From Vicinamibacterales bacterium (GTDB lineage Bacteria; Acidobacteriota; Vicinamibacteria; Vicinamibacterales; 2-12-FULL-66-21), in NCBI GenBank assembly GCA_036496585.1, contig DASXLB010000014.1, forward strand, positions 1 through 64,000: a stretch of 64,000 nucleotides of DNA, in the 5' to 3' direction. Position 1 is the stretch's first letter. The number at the start of each line of letters is the position of its first letter. The notes beneath the pieces were generated by a model. That model worked only from the letters and a program-made list of their open reading frames with translations, made no database searches and had not been told where the DNA came from. Positions 24,145 through 33,011 of this stretch are shown one piece after another. Both the position numbers and the translations under genes were made by a program.

Positions 24145-25044
24145 ATGCTGCGGATTGCGTTGACGCTCGTCACGGCGGCCGTCCTGGCGCAGACATCCCC
24201 TCGCACGCTCACGATCGACTTCGTGGCCCTGGATCGGAATGGCATGCCGGTAACGGATCTGAAGCCGTCCGACGTGGAAGTCCGGATTGGCCAGTTCCGC
24301 GCCCCCGTCGAGACGCTGACCCTGGTGAACCCTGAATCCGACGACTATGCCGGACGCCTCGTCGTGCTGCTGCTCGACGACGTGACGCTGCGGCCCGAGA
24401 TGATGGGCCGTGTCCACGAAGCGGGACGCCGGCTGGTGAGCCGGATGGGGCCGGCCGATCGCATGGCGGTGGTGACGTTGAGCGGTTCGCACACCGAGAG
24501 CACGGGCGACCGCGGCCGGTTGCTGCAGGCCATCGACGCTTACTCGGTGCGCGCCTCGGGCGCGATGCGCAACGACGTCCAGGGCAGCCATCTGCTCGAC
24601 ACGCTCGCCTCGCTGTCGCAGCAGCTCGTCGAGGCTCCCGGCCGCCGCAAGACGATCGTCGCCGTCGGTCCTGCGTGGCTCGACAAGCCGCTGCCGCCGC
24701 CGGCCAACGGCGCCGACCTGCTGCCGGAGTGGATCCACGCCCTGCGACAGCTGGCGTTCTCCAACGTGAACTACTACGTCATCGACCCGCAGGGCATTGG
24801 ATCGACACAGGTCGACACCGGGGACATCGGTTTTGCGCGCGAGACGGGCGGCCACGCCTTTCTCAACGTCAACGATCTGGACGCCGCCGCCGATAGCGTC
24901 ATGCGCGAGGCGGCGCACTACTACGTGGTGAACGTGCCCGATCCGCCAGTGGGCGCCAGGGCGGATCTGCGTCCGCTGGATGTGCAATCAAAAAGAAAAG
25001 GCGTCACGGTTCGTGCCCGCCACGCCATTCCCGGAAGTCTGTAG
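24145..25044 (+). CDS. VWFA-related acidobacterial domain protein
   Basis: 299 aa exported protein of the VWFA-related group characteristic of Acidobacteria. A short signal peptide (LRIALTLVTAAVLAQ) is followed by LTIDFVALDRNGMPVTDLKPSDVEV, a beta-sandwich opening typical of this group, then a von Willebrand A fold (RLVVLLLDDVTL, RMGPADRMAVVTLSG, YYVIDPQGIG). The usual metal-ion DxSxS is not intact (DDVTL), so metal binding is doubtful. The function is probably protein binding at the cell envelope. It is leaderless by prediction and convergent with the desaturase gene, 7 bases away. Confidence 0.85.
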   Translation: MLRIALTLVTAAVLAQTSPRTLTIDFVALDRNGMPVTDLKPSDVEVRIGQFRAPVETLTLVNPESDDYAGRLVVLLLDDVTLRPEMMGRVHEAGRRLVSRMGPADRMAVVTLSGSHTESTGDRGRLLQAIDAYSVRASGAMRNDVQGSHLLDTLASLSQQLVEAPGRRKTIVAVGPAWLDKPLPPPANGADLLPEWIHALRQLAFSNVNYYVIDPQGIGSTQVDTGDIGFARETGGHAFLNVNDLDAAADSVMREAAHYYVVNVPDPPVGARADLRPLDVQSKRKGVTVRARHAIPGSL

Positions 25045-25051
25045 GGTTCGC

Positions 25052-25912
25052 CTACGCCGCTTCTTCCATCGCGGCTTCGCGAAGCTTCGCCATCTTCAGA
25101 TCGCTGACCAGGCCGATCGCGTTGAACACCTTCAGGGTGATCCACGAGATGTCGAACTCCCACCAGGCGAGGCCATGGCGGGCCGAGACGGGATGGGCAT
25201 GGTGGTTGTTGTGCCAGCCCTCGCCGAACGTCAGGAGCGCCACCCACCAGCTGTTGCGCGAGTCGTCGCGCGTCTCGAAGCGGCGCGTGCCCCACATGTG
25301 CGTCGCGGAATTCACGAGCCAGGTACCGTGCAGCCCGACGACGACGCGGAGAAAGATGCCCCAGAGGACCATCGACCAGCCGCCGATGGCGAGCAGGATC
25401 AGGCCGGTCGCGGTCAGCGGAATCCAGTGATACGAGTTGAGCCAGCGGTAGAACGGGTCGCGCCCGAGATCCGGCGCGTACTTCCCCATCAGCTCGGTAT
25501 TGTTGTGGTGCGTGTCGCCGAAGAGGATCCAGCCCATGTGCGCCCAGAAGGCGCCGTCGCGCGGGCTATGCGGATCGCCTTCGTGGTCCGAGAGCTGATG
25601 ATGCTGACGATGCGTGGCGACCCAGAAGATCGGCCCGCCTTCGAGAGTCATCGTCCCGCAGACGGCCAGGAAATACTCGAAGGCCTTCGACGTCTTGAAG
25701 CCGCGGTGCGTATGCAGACGGTGATAGCCGAGGCTGATGCCGAAGCCGACCGCCATCCAGTGCAGCGCCAGCGCGACGAGCAAATTGGTCCAGGAGAAGA
25801 AAAAGAGCGCCACGATCGCCAGAGCGTGGAAGGCGATCATGAAAAACGCGGTGATCCAGTTCACGGTCGAGAGCGTGTAGGCCGTCCGCACGGCCTTACG
25901 GAGTGTCGTCAA
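25052..25912 (-). CDS. Acyl-CoA/fatty acid desaturase
   Basis: 286 aa integral membrane di-iron desaturase, introducing a double bond (usually delta-9) into acyl chains. All three histidine boxes are present: HRLHTH (about 64), HRQHH (about 100) and HNNHH (about 240), with four hydrophobic helices. The start is TTG 25912: AGGAG lies 6 bases upstream, and no ATG is available in frame nearby. Upstream, TACAAT at 25971-25976 (minus strand) is a possible -10, giving a leader of about 50 bases. It stands alone as a transcription unit. Confidence 0.93.
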   Translation of the reverse strand: MTTLRKAVRTAYTLSTVNWITAFFMIAFHALAIVALFFFSWTNLLVALALHWMAVGFGISLGYHRLHTHRGFKTSKAFEYFLAVCGTMTLEGGPIFWVATHRQHHQLSDHEGDPHSPRDGAFWAHMGWILFGDTHHNNTELMGKYAPDLGRDPFYRWLNSYHWIPLTATGLILLAIGGWSMVLWGIFLRVVVGLHGTWLVNSATHMWGTRRFETRDDSRNSWWVALLTFGEGWHNNHHAHPVSARHGLAWWEFDISWITLKVFNAIGLVSDLKMAKLREAAMEEAA

Positions 25913-26056
25913 TGTTGGCTCCTGAAATCGGTTCCGGGAGCCCTCACGATAGCAAGCCTGAGCCAGGGCGATTGTAAGACTTTCGTACCATCGTAACCAG
26001 TTGCAAACATTGAGCTAAACGGTTCAGTCGCTCGGGTCGGCCCGTCCCCCAGCGGT

Positions 26057-26773
26057 CTACGCGTCGATGCCGGTGGCCTGGGTCGAAGCCTCGCGCCAGG
26101 CGGCGACGGCTCCCCACAGCAGGGCTGCCGCCATCGTGACCAGCCCGGCGCGGTAGGCGGCGAGCCCGAACGTGACGTCGCGATGCAGCCAGCCCAGCTC
26201 GGTGAGCAGGTACTCCCAGTCGTGCCCTTCGACCTCGGCGCCGGTGTGACCGCCAAGCAGGATCAGCTGCAGCGCACGCGCGTCGGCGATGTAAGGGGCC
26301 AGATCGAGGAGGTTCTGACCGAGCCACCACACGCAAAGCGCTGCCGCGAACATGTTTCGCTGCCGCAGGAATGCGACCGCGCAGAGCACGGGCACGAGGC
26401 ACTGGAACAGACTGCCGCCGAGCACGGTCATGAAGCGGCCGAAGAAGCCGAAGATGACGTGGCCCGCTTCGTGGAAGACGAGATCCGGCAGGTGCAGGAA
26501 CGACCCGTCCACGTTCGGGGTGATCCCCACTCGGGCGAGGCTGACGCTCCAGACGGCAAGCGCCACGAGCGTCGCGAACCGCACGATGCGCACCAGGTCC
26601 GAGGCCTGATTCGCCGCCGGCGTCGCGACGTCCGCCGCCGGCGGCGCGTCGACGCGCCCAGCGACCGGCCACACTTCCTGGCCGTGCAGCTTGGCGAACA
26701 CCACGCCGCAGCGCGGACACTCGGCCGACGATTCGACCTGAAGCGCCGTACCGCAGTTCGGGCAGGTCTGCAT
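26057..26773 (-). CDS. Zinc-ribbon membrane protein with HExxH motif (M50-like)
   Basis: 238 aa. A double CxxC zinc ribbon at the N-terminus (CPNCG...CPRCG, residues 4-22) is followed by about five transmembrane helices. The second membrane region contains HEAGHVIFGFFG, an HExxH site embedded in the membrane as in M50/site-2 protease-like proteins, so an intramembrane peptidase role is plausible but not proven (the second metal-ligand motif is unclear). ATG 26773 follows serC by 26 bases, with GGGAGG upstream, so it is probably the last gene of the serine unit. Confidence 0.72.
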   Translation of the reverse strand: MQTCPNCGTALQVESSAECPRCGVVFAKLHGQEVWPVAGRVDAPPAADVATPAANQASDLVRIVRFATLVALAVWSVSLARVGITPNVDGSFLHLPDLVFHEAGHVIFGFFGRFMTVLGGSLFQCLVPVLCAVAFLRQRNMFAAALCVWWLGQNLLDLAPYIADARALQLILLGGHTGAEVEGHDWEYLLTELGWLHRDVTFGLAAYRAGLVTMAAALLWGAVAAWREASTQATGIDA

Positions 26774-26799
26774 CGCTGCTCGGGCGGGGCCTCCCGGCG

Positions 26800-27897
26800 C
26801 TACCCGTTCTTCTTCTCGAACTCCTGCATGAACTGCACGAGCGCGTCGACGCCCGCCGCGGGGAACGCGTTGTAGATCGAGGCGCGCATGCCGCCGACCG
26901 AGCGGTGTCCCTTGAGGCCGTCGAGGCCCGCGGCCGTCGCCTCCTTGGCAAACTTCTTCTCCAGCTCCTCGCTGCCAAGGCGGAAGGTCACGTTCATGCG
27001 CGACCGCGCGTCGTTCGCGGCGTGGCCGCGGTAGAAGCCGCTGCGATCGATCTCGGCGTAGAGCGTGTCGGCCTTGCGCTGGTTGATCGCGTCGACCGCC
27101 GCGAGGCCGCCGTTCTTCAGCAGCCACGCCATCACCAGCCGCATCACGTATATCGCGAAGACCGGCGGCGTGTTGTAGAGCGACTGGTTCTCGGCCTGCA
27201 CCTTGTAGCTGAGCATGGTGTGCAGGGACGCCGGCGAGCGTTCGAGCAGATCGTCGCGGACGATGACGAGCGTGACGCCGGCGGGCGCCAGGTTCTTCTG
27301 CGCACCGGCGTAGATGAGCGCGTGCTTCTTGATGTCCACCGGACCGCTGAAGATGTCCGACGACATATCGGAGACGAGCGCCACGCTCCCGGTCTCCGGC
27401 AGCCATTTCCATTCGGTGCCGTAGATCGTGTTGTTGGACGTCATGTGCACGTAGGCGGCGCTCGGATCGAGCGTCAGCTCGTCCTGCTTCGGCACCCGCG
27501 TGAAGTGACCCGTCTCGGTGCTGCCGGCGATCTTGACGCCGCCGACCTTCTTCGCTTCCTTGACCGCCTTCTGCCCCCACACGCCGGTCACGATGTAATC
27601 GGCCGAGCCGCCGCTCGGCAGCAGGTTCATCGGCACCATCGAGAACTGCAGGCTCGCGCCGCCCTGCAGGAAGAGGATCTTGTAGTTCGCGGGGATGCCG
27701 GCCAGCGTCCGCATGTCGGCCTCGCACCCCTGGATCACCTCGTCGAACGCCTTCGATCGGTGGCTGACCTCGAGAATCGACATGCCGACGCCGGGCAGCG
27801 ACAGCAGGTCGCGCTGCGCCTCCTCGAGCACCTCGAGCGGCAACACTGCCGGGCCGGCGGAAAAATTGAAAATCCGATGCGTCGTCGCGGTCGTCAT
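26800..27897 (-). CDS. serC: Phosphoserine aminotransferase
   Basis: 365 aa, class V PLP aminotransferase converting 3-phosphohydroxypyruvate and glutamate to phosphoserine (serine and possibly pyridoxine synthesis). Diagnostic features are the N-terminal FNFSAGPAVLP, the GGASLQFSMVPMNLL phosphate-binding region and the PLP lysine in YAGAQKNLAPAG. Length and order match the family. The ATG lies one base after the TGA of serA (TGACATG), so translation is coupled. Confidence 0.96.
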   Translation of the reverse strand: MTTATTHRIFNFSAGPAVLPLEVLEEAQRDLLSLPGVGMSILEVSHRSKAFDEVIQGCEADMRTLAGIPANYKILFLQGGASLQFSMVPMNLLPSGGSADYIVTGVWGQKAVKEAKKVGGVKIAGSTETGHFTRVPKQDELTLDPSAAYVHMTSNNTIYGTEWKWLPETGSVALVSDMSSDIFSGPVDIKKHALIYAGAQKNLAPAGVTLVIVRDDLLERSPASLHTMLSYKVQAENQSLYNTPPVFAIYVMRLVMAWLLKNGGLAAVDAINQRKADTLYAEIDRSGFYRGHAANDARSRMNVTFRLGSEELEKKFAKEATAAGLDGLKGHRSVGGMRASIYNAFPAAGVDALVQFMQEFEKKNG

Positions 27898-27898
27898 G

Positions 27899-29149
27899 TC
27901 ACAGCCTCACTAGTTGCAAATCCAGCACGTCCGCATTGGCGGACTTGATCGTCCGGCACAGATCGTCCGACGGTGCCCCGTCGAGATTGATCCGCGCCAC
28001 CGCCGCCTCGGCGCCTTCGAAGACGATGTTCTCGGTTTCCTGCACGTTCAAGTCGGCCTGGCGCAGGTGGGTGAAGACGTGCGCCAGCACGCCGGGGCGG
28101 TCGCGATGGCGGACGACGAGCATGTGGGTGGCCGGCGTGCGCCTCGCCAGGTTGACCACGTTGGGCACCCGTCCCGTTTCCTTGTAGCTTCTGACGATCC
28201 GCACGGTCTCGCCGGCGATCGCCTCCTGCGCCTGCTCGGTCGAGGCGCCGATGTGATGCGTGCCGTAGACGCCGGGCAGCGACACGAGCGGGTCGGCGAA
28301 TGGCGCGGCCGCCGCCGCCGGCTCGCTGGCGTAGACGTCGAGGCCCACTCTCAGACCGCGCTCCCGGACGGCGCTGGCGAGCGCCGCGTAGTCGATCACC
28401 TCGCCGCGCGCCGTGTTGATCAGCATCGCGCGCGGCTTCATCCGCGCCAGCAGGCCGGCATCGACGAGGTGCTTCGTCTCGGGAGCGAGCGCGACGTGCA
28501 GGCTGACGACGTCGCCGCACGCGGCGGCGTCGGCGGGCGTCGGGACGAGGTCGATCGGGATCGCCCGCAGCGCGGGCTCGACGCCGAGCTCGCGCGCTTC
28601 GAGGTCAGTCATCGGCCGCCGCTCGCCGTCGAAGCGGCGGCTCCAGACCACCACCGGCATCCCGAAGCCGGCGGCGCGGCGGATCATCTCCCGGCCGATG
28701 CTGCCGACGCCGATCAGGGCAAGCGTTCTCCCGTAGAGGCCCTGCGCTCGGGAGTATTCCTTCTTGTTCCAGGAGCCCGCGCGCAGCTCCGCCACGTTGT
28801 CGGGAATGCGGCGATCGAGCGCGAGCATCAAGCCGAACGCCAGCTCCGCCACCGCAATCGCGTTCTTGCCCGGGCAGTTCGAGACGTAGATGCCGCGGCG
28901 GGAAGCTTCGGCCACGTCGATCGTGTTGTAGCCGGCGCCGGCCCGCACGATGAGCGACAGCCGTCCGGCGTCGAGCATCGGCGCCGTCACTTTCGTGCCG
29001 CGCACGACCAGGACCTCGGCGCCGTGCGCGCCGATCGCCCGCGTCAGCGACTCGTCCTTCAGGTCCGGCTCGTAGACGATCTCGCAGCCTGCCGTCTGCA
29101 GCCCCTCCAGACCGCTCTTCTCGAACGGGTCGGCGATGAGCACCTTCAT
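27899..29149 (-). CDS. serA: D-3-phosphoglycerate dehydrogenase with ACT domain
   Basis: 416 aa, first step of serine synthesis (3-phosphoglycerate to 3-phosphohydroxypyruvate, NAD-linked). It contains the substrate-binding VRAGAGYNTID, the Rossmann GVGSIG, the catalytic Arg region NTARGEVID, Glu region and His in THHIGAST, then a C-terminal ACT domain (about 340-416; LVVRHRDRPGVLAHV) that normally binds serine for feedback. ATG 29149 overlaps the DUF1015 gene's stop by 4 bases (ATGA). The order DUF1015-serA-serC is a coupled unit. Confidence 0.95.
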   Translation of the reverse strand: MKVLIADPFEKSGLEGLQTAGCEIVYEPDLKDESLTRAIGAHGAEVLVVRGTKVTAPMLDAGRLSLIVRAGAGYNTIDVAEASRRGIYVSNCPGKNAIAVAELAFGLMLALDRRIPDNVAELRAGSWNKKEYSRAQGLYGRTLALIGVGSIGREMIRRAAGFGMPVVVWSRRFDGERRPMTDLEARELGVEPALRAIPIDLVPTPADAAACGDVVSLHVALAPETKHLVDAGLLARMKPRAMLINTARGEVIDYAALASAVRERGLRVGLDVYASEPAAAAAPFADPLVSLPGVYGTHHIGASTEQAQEAIAGETVRIVRSYKETGRVPNVVNLARRTPATHMLVVRHRDRPGVLAHVFTHLRQADLNVQETENIVFEGAEAAVARINLDGAPSDDLCRTIKSANADVLDLQLVRL

Positions 29150-30363
29150 AGCGTGTGGATCAGCAGCCCGTCGCGGAGCTTCGGCTCGAACCAGGTCGAC
29201 TTCGGCGGCATGATGCCCCCCTCGTCGGAGATCGACATCAGGTCGGCGATGGTCACCGGATGCATCGAGAAGGCGACGGCGGCGCGTCCGTCCTCGACCG
29301 CGGCTTCGAGCGCGGCGGTGCCGCGCGCCCCGCCGACGAAGTCGATCCGCTTGTCGGTGCGGATGTCGCCAGTCTTCAGCAGCGGCTCGAGCACGTGCTG
29401 CTGCAGCAGCGCCACGTCGAGCGCAGCGGCACGCGAGCCGTCGGCCGGCTGGAGCGCCGACAAATCGAGCCCGTACCACGCGCCGTCGAGGTACATCGAC
29501 GCCTGTCCCTTCCCCGCCGGAGTCGCCACGCCCGGCTGCACCGGCACCCGCTCGCGGAGCGCCGCGAGGAACTGCGCCGGCGTCTGGCCGGCAAGGTCCT
29601 TGACGATGCGGTTGTAGGGAAGAATCTGCATCTGGTTGTCCGGAAAGGCCACCGCGATGAACGCGTTCGCCTCGCCCGCCTCCCCGCGCGCCGTGAGCTC
29701 GGCCCGCGCCCGCGCGGCGCTCGCCGCCCGATGGTGGCCATCGGCAATGTACAACGCCGGAATCGCCGCAAAAGCGTCCACGATCGCCTTGGTCTCCCGC
29801 GCCGGCACCCTCCAGATCGTGTGGTGGATTCCGTCGTCGGCGCGGAAGTCGTAGATCGGCTCGTCGGCGGTCACCAGGCGGCACAGATGATCGAGCTCGT
29901 CGCTCGCCTTGTAGGTGAGGAAGACCACGCCCGTCTGCGCCCGCAGCTCGACGATGTGCCGGGTGCGATCGTCTTCCTTGTCCCGCCGCGTCCGCTCGTG
30001 CTTCTTGATCAGATCCTGGTCGTACTCGTCGAGCGAGAAGCACGCCGCGACGCCCGTCTGCTCGTGGCCGCCCATGCGGAGTCGGTACAAATAGATCGAC
30101 GGCGCGTCCTCTTCGACGAGCGGCGCATCGCGGCGGAGCGCCGCGAAGTTCGCCTGCGCCCGCGCGTACACCTGCGCGGTGTACGGATCGGTGCCGCCGG
30201 GCAGATCGATCTCCGAACGGGTGACGTGAAGGAAGCTGAGCGGATTGCCTTCGACGAGCCGCCGCGCCTCGTCGGTGCTGACGACGTCATAGGGAACGGA
30301 GGACACCGCGGCCGCGCGCTCCCGTACCGGACGGACGGCTCGGAATGGGCGGAGCAGAGACAT
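29146..30363 (-). CDS. DUF1015 family protein (COG4198-type) in serine operon
   Basis: 405 aa cytoplasmic protein. Hallmarks are the N-terminal RPFRAVRP, VSSVPYDVVS, the HERTRRDKEDDRTRH segment, ADGHHRAASAARA and the MPPKSTWFEPKLRDGL end. Its enzymatic role is not established, but this family is repeatedly found beside serA/serC, and here it is the first gene of the unit with a 4-base overlap to serA; a role in phosphoserine metabolism is inferred from context. ATG 30363 lies 6 bases after TAAGAT, a predicted leaderless start. Confidence 0.9.
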   Translation of the reverse strand: MSLLRPFRAVRPVRERAAAVSSVPYDVVSTDEARRLVEGNPLSFLHVTRSEIDLPGGTDPYTAQVYARAQANFAALRRDAPLVEEDAPSIYLYRLRMGGHEQTGVAACFSLDEYDQDLIKKHERTRRDKEDDRTRHIVELRAQTGVVFLTYKASDELDHLCRLVTADEPIYDFRADDGIHHTIWRVPARETKAIVDAFAAIPALYIADGHHRAASAARARAELTARGEAGEANAFIAVAFPDNQMQILPYNRIVKDLAGQTPAQFLAALRERVPVQPGVATPAGKGQASMYLDGAWYGLDLSALQPADGSRAAALDVALLQQHVLEPLLKTGDIRTDKRIDFVGGARGTAALEAAVEDGRAAVAFSMHPVTIADLMSISDEGGIMPPKSTWFEPKLRDGLLIHTL

Positions 30364-30369
30364 CCGTGT

Positions 30370-30375
30370 ATCTTA
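30370..30375 (-). promoter_or_regulatory. -10 element TAAGAT of the serine operon
   Basis: TAAGAT on the minus strand ends 6 bases before ATG 30363, predicting a leaderless DUF1015-serA-serC transcript. The 128-base gap to the M23 gene otherwise holds only GGCTGG repeats and short inverted repeats (GGAGAT/ATCTCC near 30448-30461). Confidence 0.5.
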
Positions 30376-30491
30376 GCGCGGAGGCTGGAGGCTGGGGTTC
30401 TCCAGCCGATCTCCATCACCGGCCGACGCAGAGACGCGCACGACTCAGGAGATCAATCTCCAGAGCGCAGCTTCCAACTCTCCGCTGCGAT

Positions 30492-31775
30492 TCAGTGGAT
30501 GGCGTCAGGCTTAGGCGAAGGCCCGGCGGCGGCGAGCAGCGTCGGATTCAAGCGGGACAGCGACGCATCGCGGGCGGTGGCGAACACCGGCAGCAACGCG
30601 GCCGAAATCGGCTCGCCCGGCGCCTGCCGCGCGTGGAACGACACGGGGTTGACGAACACCCCCTCGCGCTTCAAACGGTAGTCGAGATGCGGGCCGGTCG
30701 CCGATCCGGTCATGCCGACGCGGCCGACGATCTGCCCCTGCGCCACGTGCGTGCCCGCGCGAACGCCGGGTCCGAACGACGAGAGGTGCAGATAGAAGGT
30801 CTCGAAGCCGCCGGCGTGCTTCAGATGCACCATGTTGCCGCTGCCGCCGCTGAAGCTCGCCGACACGACGGTCCCGGCCGCCACGGCCACCACCGACGAC
30901 CCGGCCGGGGCCGCGAAATCGACGCCGAGGTGCGGCTTGACGACGTTGTCGATCGGATGCAACCGATGCTGGCTGAAACGCGAGGTGATTCGCGGCTCGA
31001 ATTTCAGCGGCGACTTGAGGAAAAAACGCTGCAGCGAGCGCCCGTGCTCGTCGTAATAGCCCGCCTTCCCGGTAGCCGGATCGACCCAGCGGAAGCCCTG
31101 CACGGTATGCCCGTCGACCACCAGCGATGCGCCGACGATGGCGCCGTAGCTCGAGAACTGGCCGTCCCGGGTGCTCTTCTCGACTAGCACCCGGAAGCGA
31201 TCGCCCGGCTGCAGCTCGGTGTTGAAGTCGACCTGCCCGCTGAACACGTCGGCCAGCCCCAGCGCGAGCTGGATGTTCTCGCCGGCTCGTTCGATGGCGG
31301 CGATCAGCGAGGGCGCCCCCTTCTCGATTCGAGCGTCGACGAGGGCGACGTCGATCTGTTTGTCGAACGGCAGCACCTTCGCGTCGAGCGCATCGGGATG
31401 CTCGCGATCCGGCGCCGCGACGCGGAGAAACCGATCCGCGTCGATCTCATAGACGAACTCACTGAGCAGGCCGTCGAGCGAGCGGACGAGCCGGTACGGA
31501 CGCCCCGATCGGATCTGTCGCGGATCGAAAACGGTACGCGCGGCGCCGACGACGCCCACGACGAGCGACTGCTGGATATGCTGCGCGCGCAGCAGGCTGT
31601 CGAGCGTGGCGTTGCGCGGCACGAGCGCCTCGATCGTCTCCGTTTCGGCGGCCAGCCGCACGTCGGCGCGCGCGAGCCTGGGTGGAGCGTCGGCTGGAAC
31701 GGCGGCGGCGCAGGCCACACACATCATTCCGGCCACGCCGGCGGCGGCGCACAGCAACTGCCTCAGACTGATCAA
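30492..31775 (-). CDS. M23-family peptidoglycan endopeptidase (MepM/YebA type)
   Basis: 427 aa envelope protein. A signal peptide (LLCAAAGVAGMMCVACAAA) precedes an OapA/LysM-like middle domain (TELQPGDRFRVLVEK) and a C-terminal LytM domain with the zinc ligands in HLGVDFAAP and the lower motif GPHLDYRL. The last is HLD where the best-known enzymes have HxH, a variant that may or may not be active. It should cut peptidoglycan cross-links. The start is TTG 31775: an in-frame TAA lies just upstream, so no earlier start exists; TAAACT ends 9 bases upstream. It is last in the PEGA-TonB-HTH cluster, 23 bases after the HTH gene. Confidence 0.85.
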   Translation of the reverse strand: MISLRQLLCAAAGVAGMMCVACAAAVPADAPPRLARADVRLAAETETIEALVPRNATLDSLLRAQHIQQSLVVGVVGAARTVFDPRQIRSGRPYRLVRSLDGLLSEFVYEIDADRFLRVAAPDREHPDALDAKVLPFDKQIDVALVDARIEKGAPSLIAAIERAGENIQLALGLADVFSGQVDFNTELQPGDRFRVLVEKSTRDGQFSSYGAIVGASLVVDGHTVQGFRWVDPATGKAGYYDEHGRSLQRFFLKSPLKFEPRITSRFSQHRLHPIDNVVKPHLGVDFAAPAGSSVVAVAAGTVVSASFSGGSGNMVHLKHAGGFETFYLHLSSFGPGVRAGTHVAQGQIVGRVGMTGSATGPHLDYRLKREGVFVNPVSFHARQAPGEPISAALLPVFATARDASLSRLNPTLLAAAGPSPKPDAIH

Positions 31776-31798
31776 CTTACGGCCAGTTTACCCGATGA

Positions 31799-32965
31799 TC
31801 AGCGGAAGACGATGCGAAAGAGTTCGCGCTTGAGGAACGACTTGTGCTGCGGCGGCGGTGCCGGCCGAGGGCGGCTCTTCGCTGCGCGCGCGCGCGTGGT
31901 CTCGGACGGACGCTCGTAGGCCACGGGGCGCGCGCGGGCCCGCGCCGGTTTCGGCGCCGCGATCGGTGGAGTCAGCTCCGAGGTCGGGGAAGCGGCGGTC
32001 GATTCCGCCGGTATCGCCTCCGCGCGGGGCTCTGCCGCCGCGAGGGTGGCCGCCGGGGGGTCAGGGCGCAGCCCGATCGACGCCGAGACGATCAGGATCG
32101 CGGCCGCTACGGCGAGAGCCCAGCGATGGCGCGTCACCACCGGCCGCTGCGGCGGCGCGAGTGGCTTCACCGGCCACGGAATCGGCGCCGCAATCGCCGG
32201 CGGCTCCGGCAGGATTGTCCACTCGACGCCAGCGAGAGCGGGCAAGGTGGCGCCGGCGGCCGGCTGCACGGCCGCGGTTGCCAGGAGCGGCCAGGCGACC
32301 GACGTGACGAGCGCCGCGTCGAGTCCCGCGGCACGAGCGTAGCTGCCCAGCTCGGCGCGTCCGCGCTCGTCTGCGGTCCAGTTGTACAGATATCCCCATT
32401 CGAGCTCGCGCAGCCGCCAGGCCGGCACCGCGCAGCCGCGCGCGATGTCTTCGAGCGTCAGACCGGTCGCGCGCCGTGCGCGCCGGATGTCGGAGATGGT
32501 CAGCTCGTGCGCAGCAATCCGCTCGGGCGCCAACGCGCGCCGCGCGGACCATCCGTGAAACAACCCGCGCACGGTCTCGCGCGAATCCGGGCTCGCAAAG
32601 CGCGCGAGCGCTTCGCAGAAGTCGGCAACGTCGGCGAACGGCGGCAGATCGATGCGCCGCAAGGCACGCGCGAGCACGAGACGCAGCCCGCCCGGCACTC
32701 TGTATCCAGCCGGCGCGTCGAAGCCCGGCAGCACATCTGTCAGCAGCTCGGCCGCGGCGTGAACGGGATCTTGGTCACGGCTGACCGGTCCTTCGACGAC
32801 GACCGAACCCTCCGGCGTCAGCCTGATGACGGTCGCGTTCGGAATGCCATGGAGAATGCCGGCGCTGTACTGCCGGCATACTTCGCGGAGGATGGTCACG
32901 GCCTCCTCTGTCCGCAGGGGGAGGTCGCTATCGATGAGCTCGGCGAGCGAGATGCGGCTCTGCAT
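31799..32965 (-). CDS. Membrane HTH protein with kinase-like N-terminal region (RodZ-like layout)
   Basis: 388 aa. Residues 1-125 resemble a degenerate protein-kinase C-lobe (SAGILHGIPNATVIRLTPEG in place of HRDLKPxN), with no catalytic Asp residues. A helix-turn-helix domain follows (about 150-205; ISDIRRARRATGLTLEDIA and VPAWRLRELEWGYLYNW, HTH_25 type), then a Pro-rich linker, a transmembrane helix (about 280-298) and a basic Ala/Pro-rich tail. This cytoplasmic HTH plus TM plus periplasmic tail resembles RodZ, a cell-shape factor, but the kinase-like front is unusual. It sits between TonB-like and M23 genes in one direction. Confidence 0.75.
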   Translation of the reverse strand: MQSRISLAELIDSDLPLRTEEAVTILREVCRQYSAGILHGIPNATVIRLTPEGSVVVEGPVSRDQDPVHAAAELLTDVLPGFDAPAGYRVPGGLRLVLARALRRIDLPPFADVADFCEALARFASPDSRETVRGLFHGWSARRALAPERIAAHELTISDIRRARRATGLTLEDIARGCAVPAWRLRELEWGYLYNWTADERGRAELGSYARAAGLDAALVTSVAWPLLATAAVQPAAGATLPALAGVEWTILPEPPAIAAPIPWPVKPLAPPQRPVVTRHRWALAVAAAILIVSASIGLRPDPPAATLAAAEPRAEAIPAESTAASPTSELTPPIAAPKPARARARPVAYERPSETTRARAAKSRPRPAPPPQHKSFLKRELFRIVFR

Positions 32966-33011
32966 GGCCGCGATCCGCTGCCAATTCCCTGCCAGCCGGC
33001 AGCGCGCCGGA

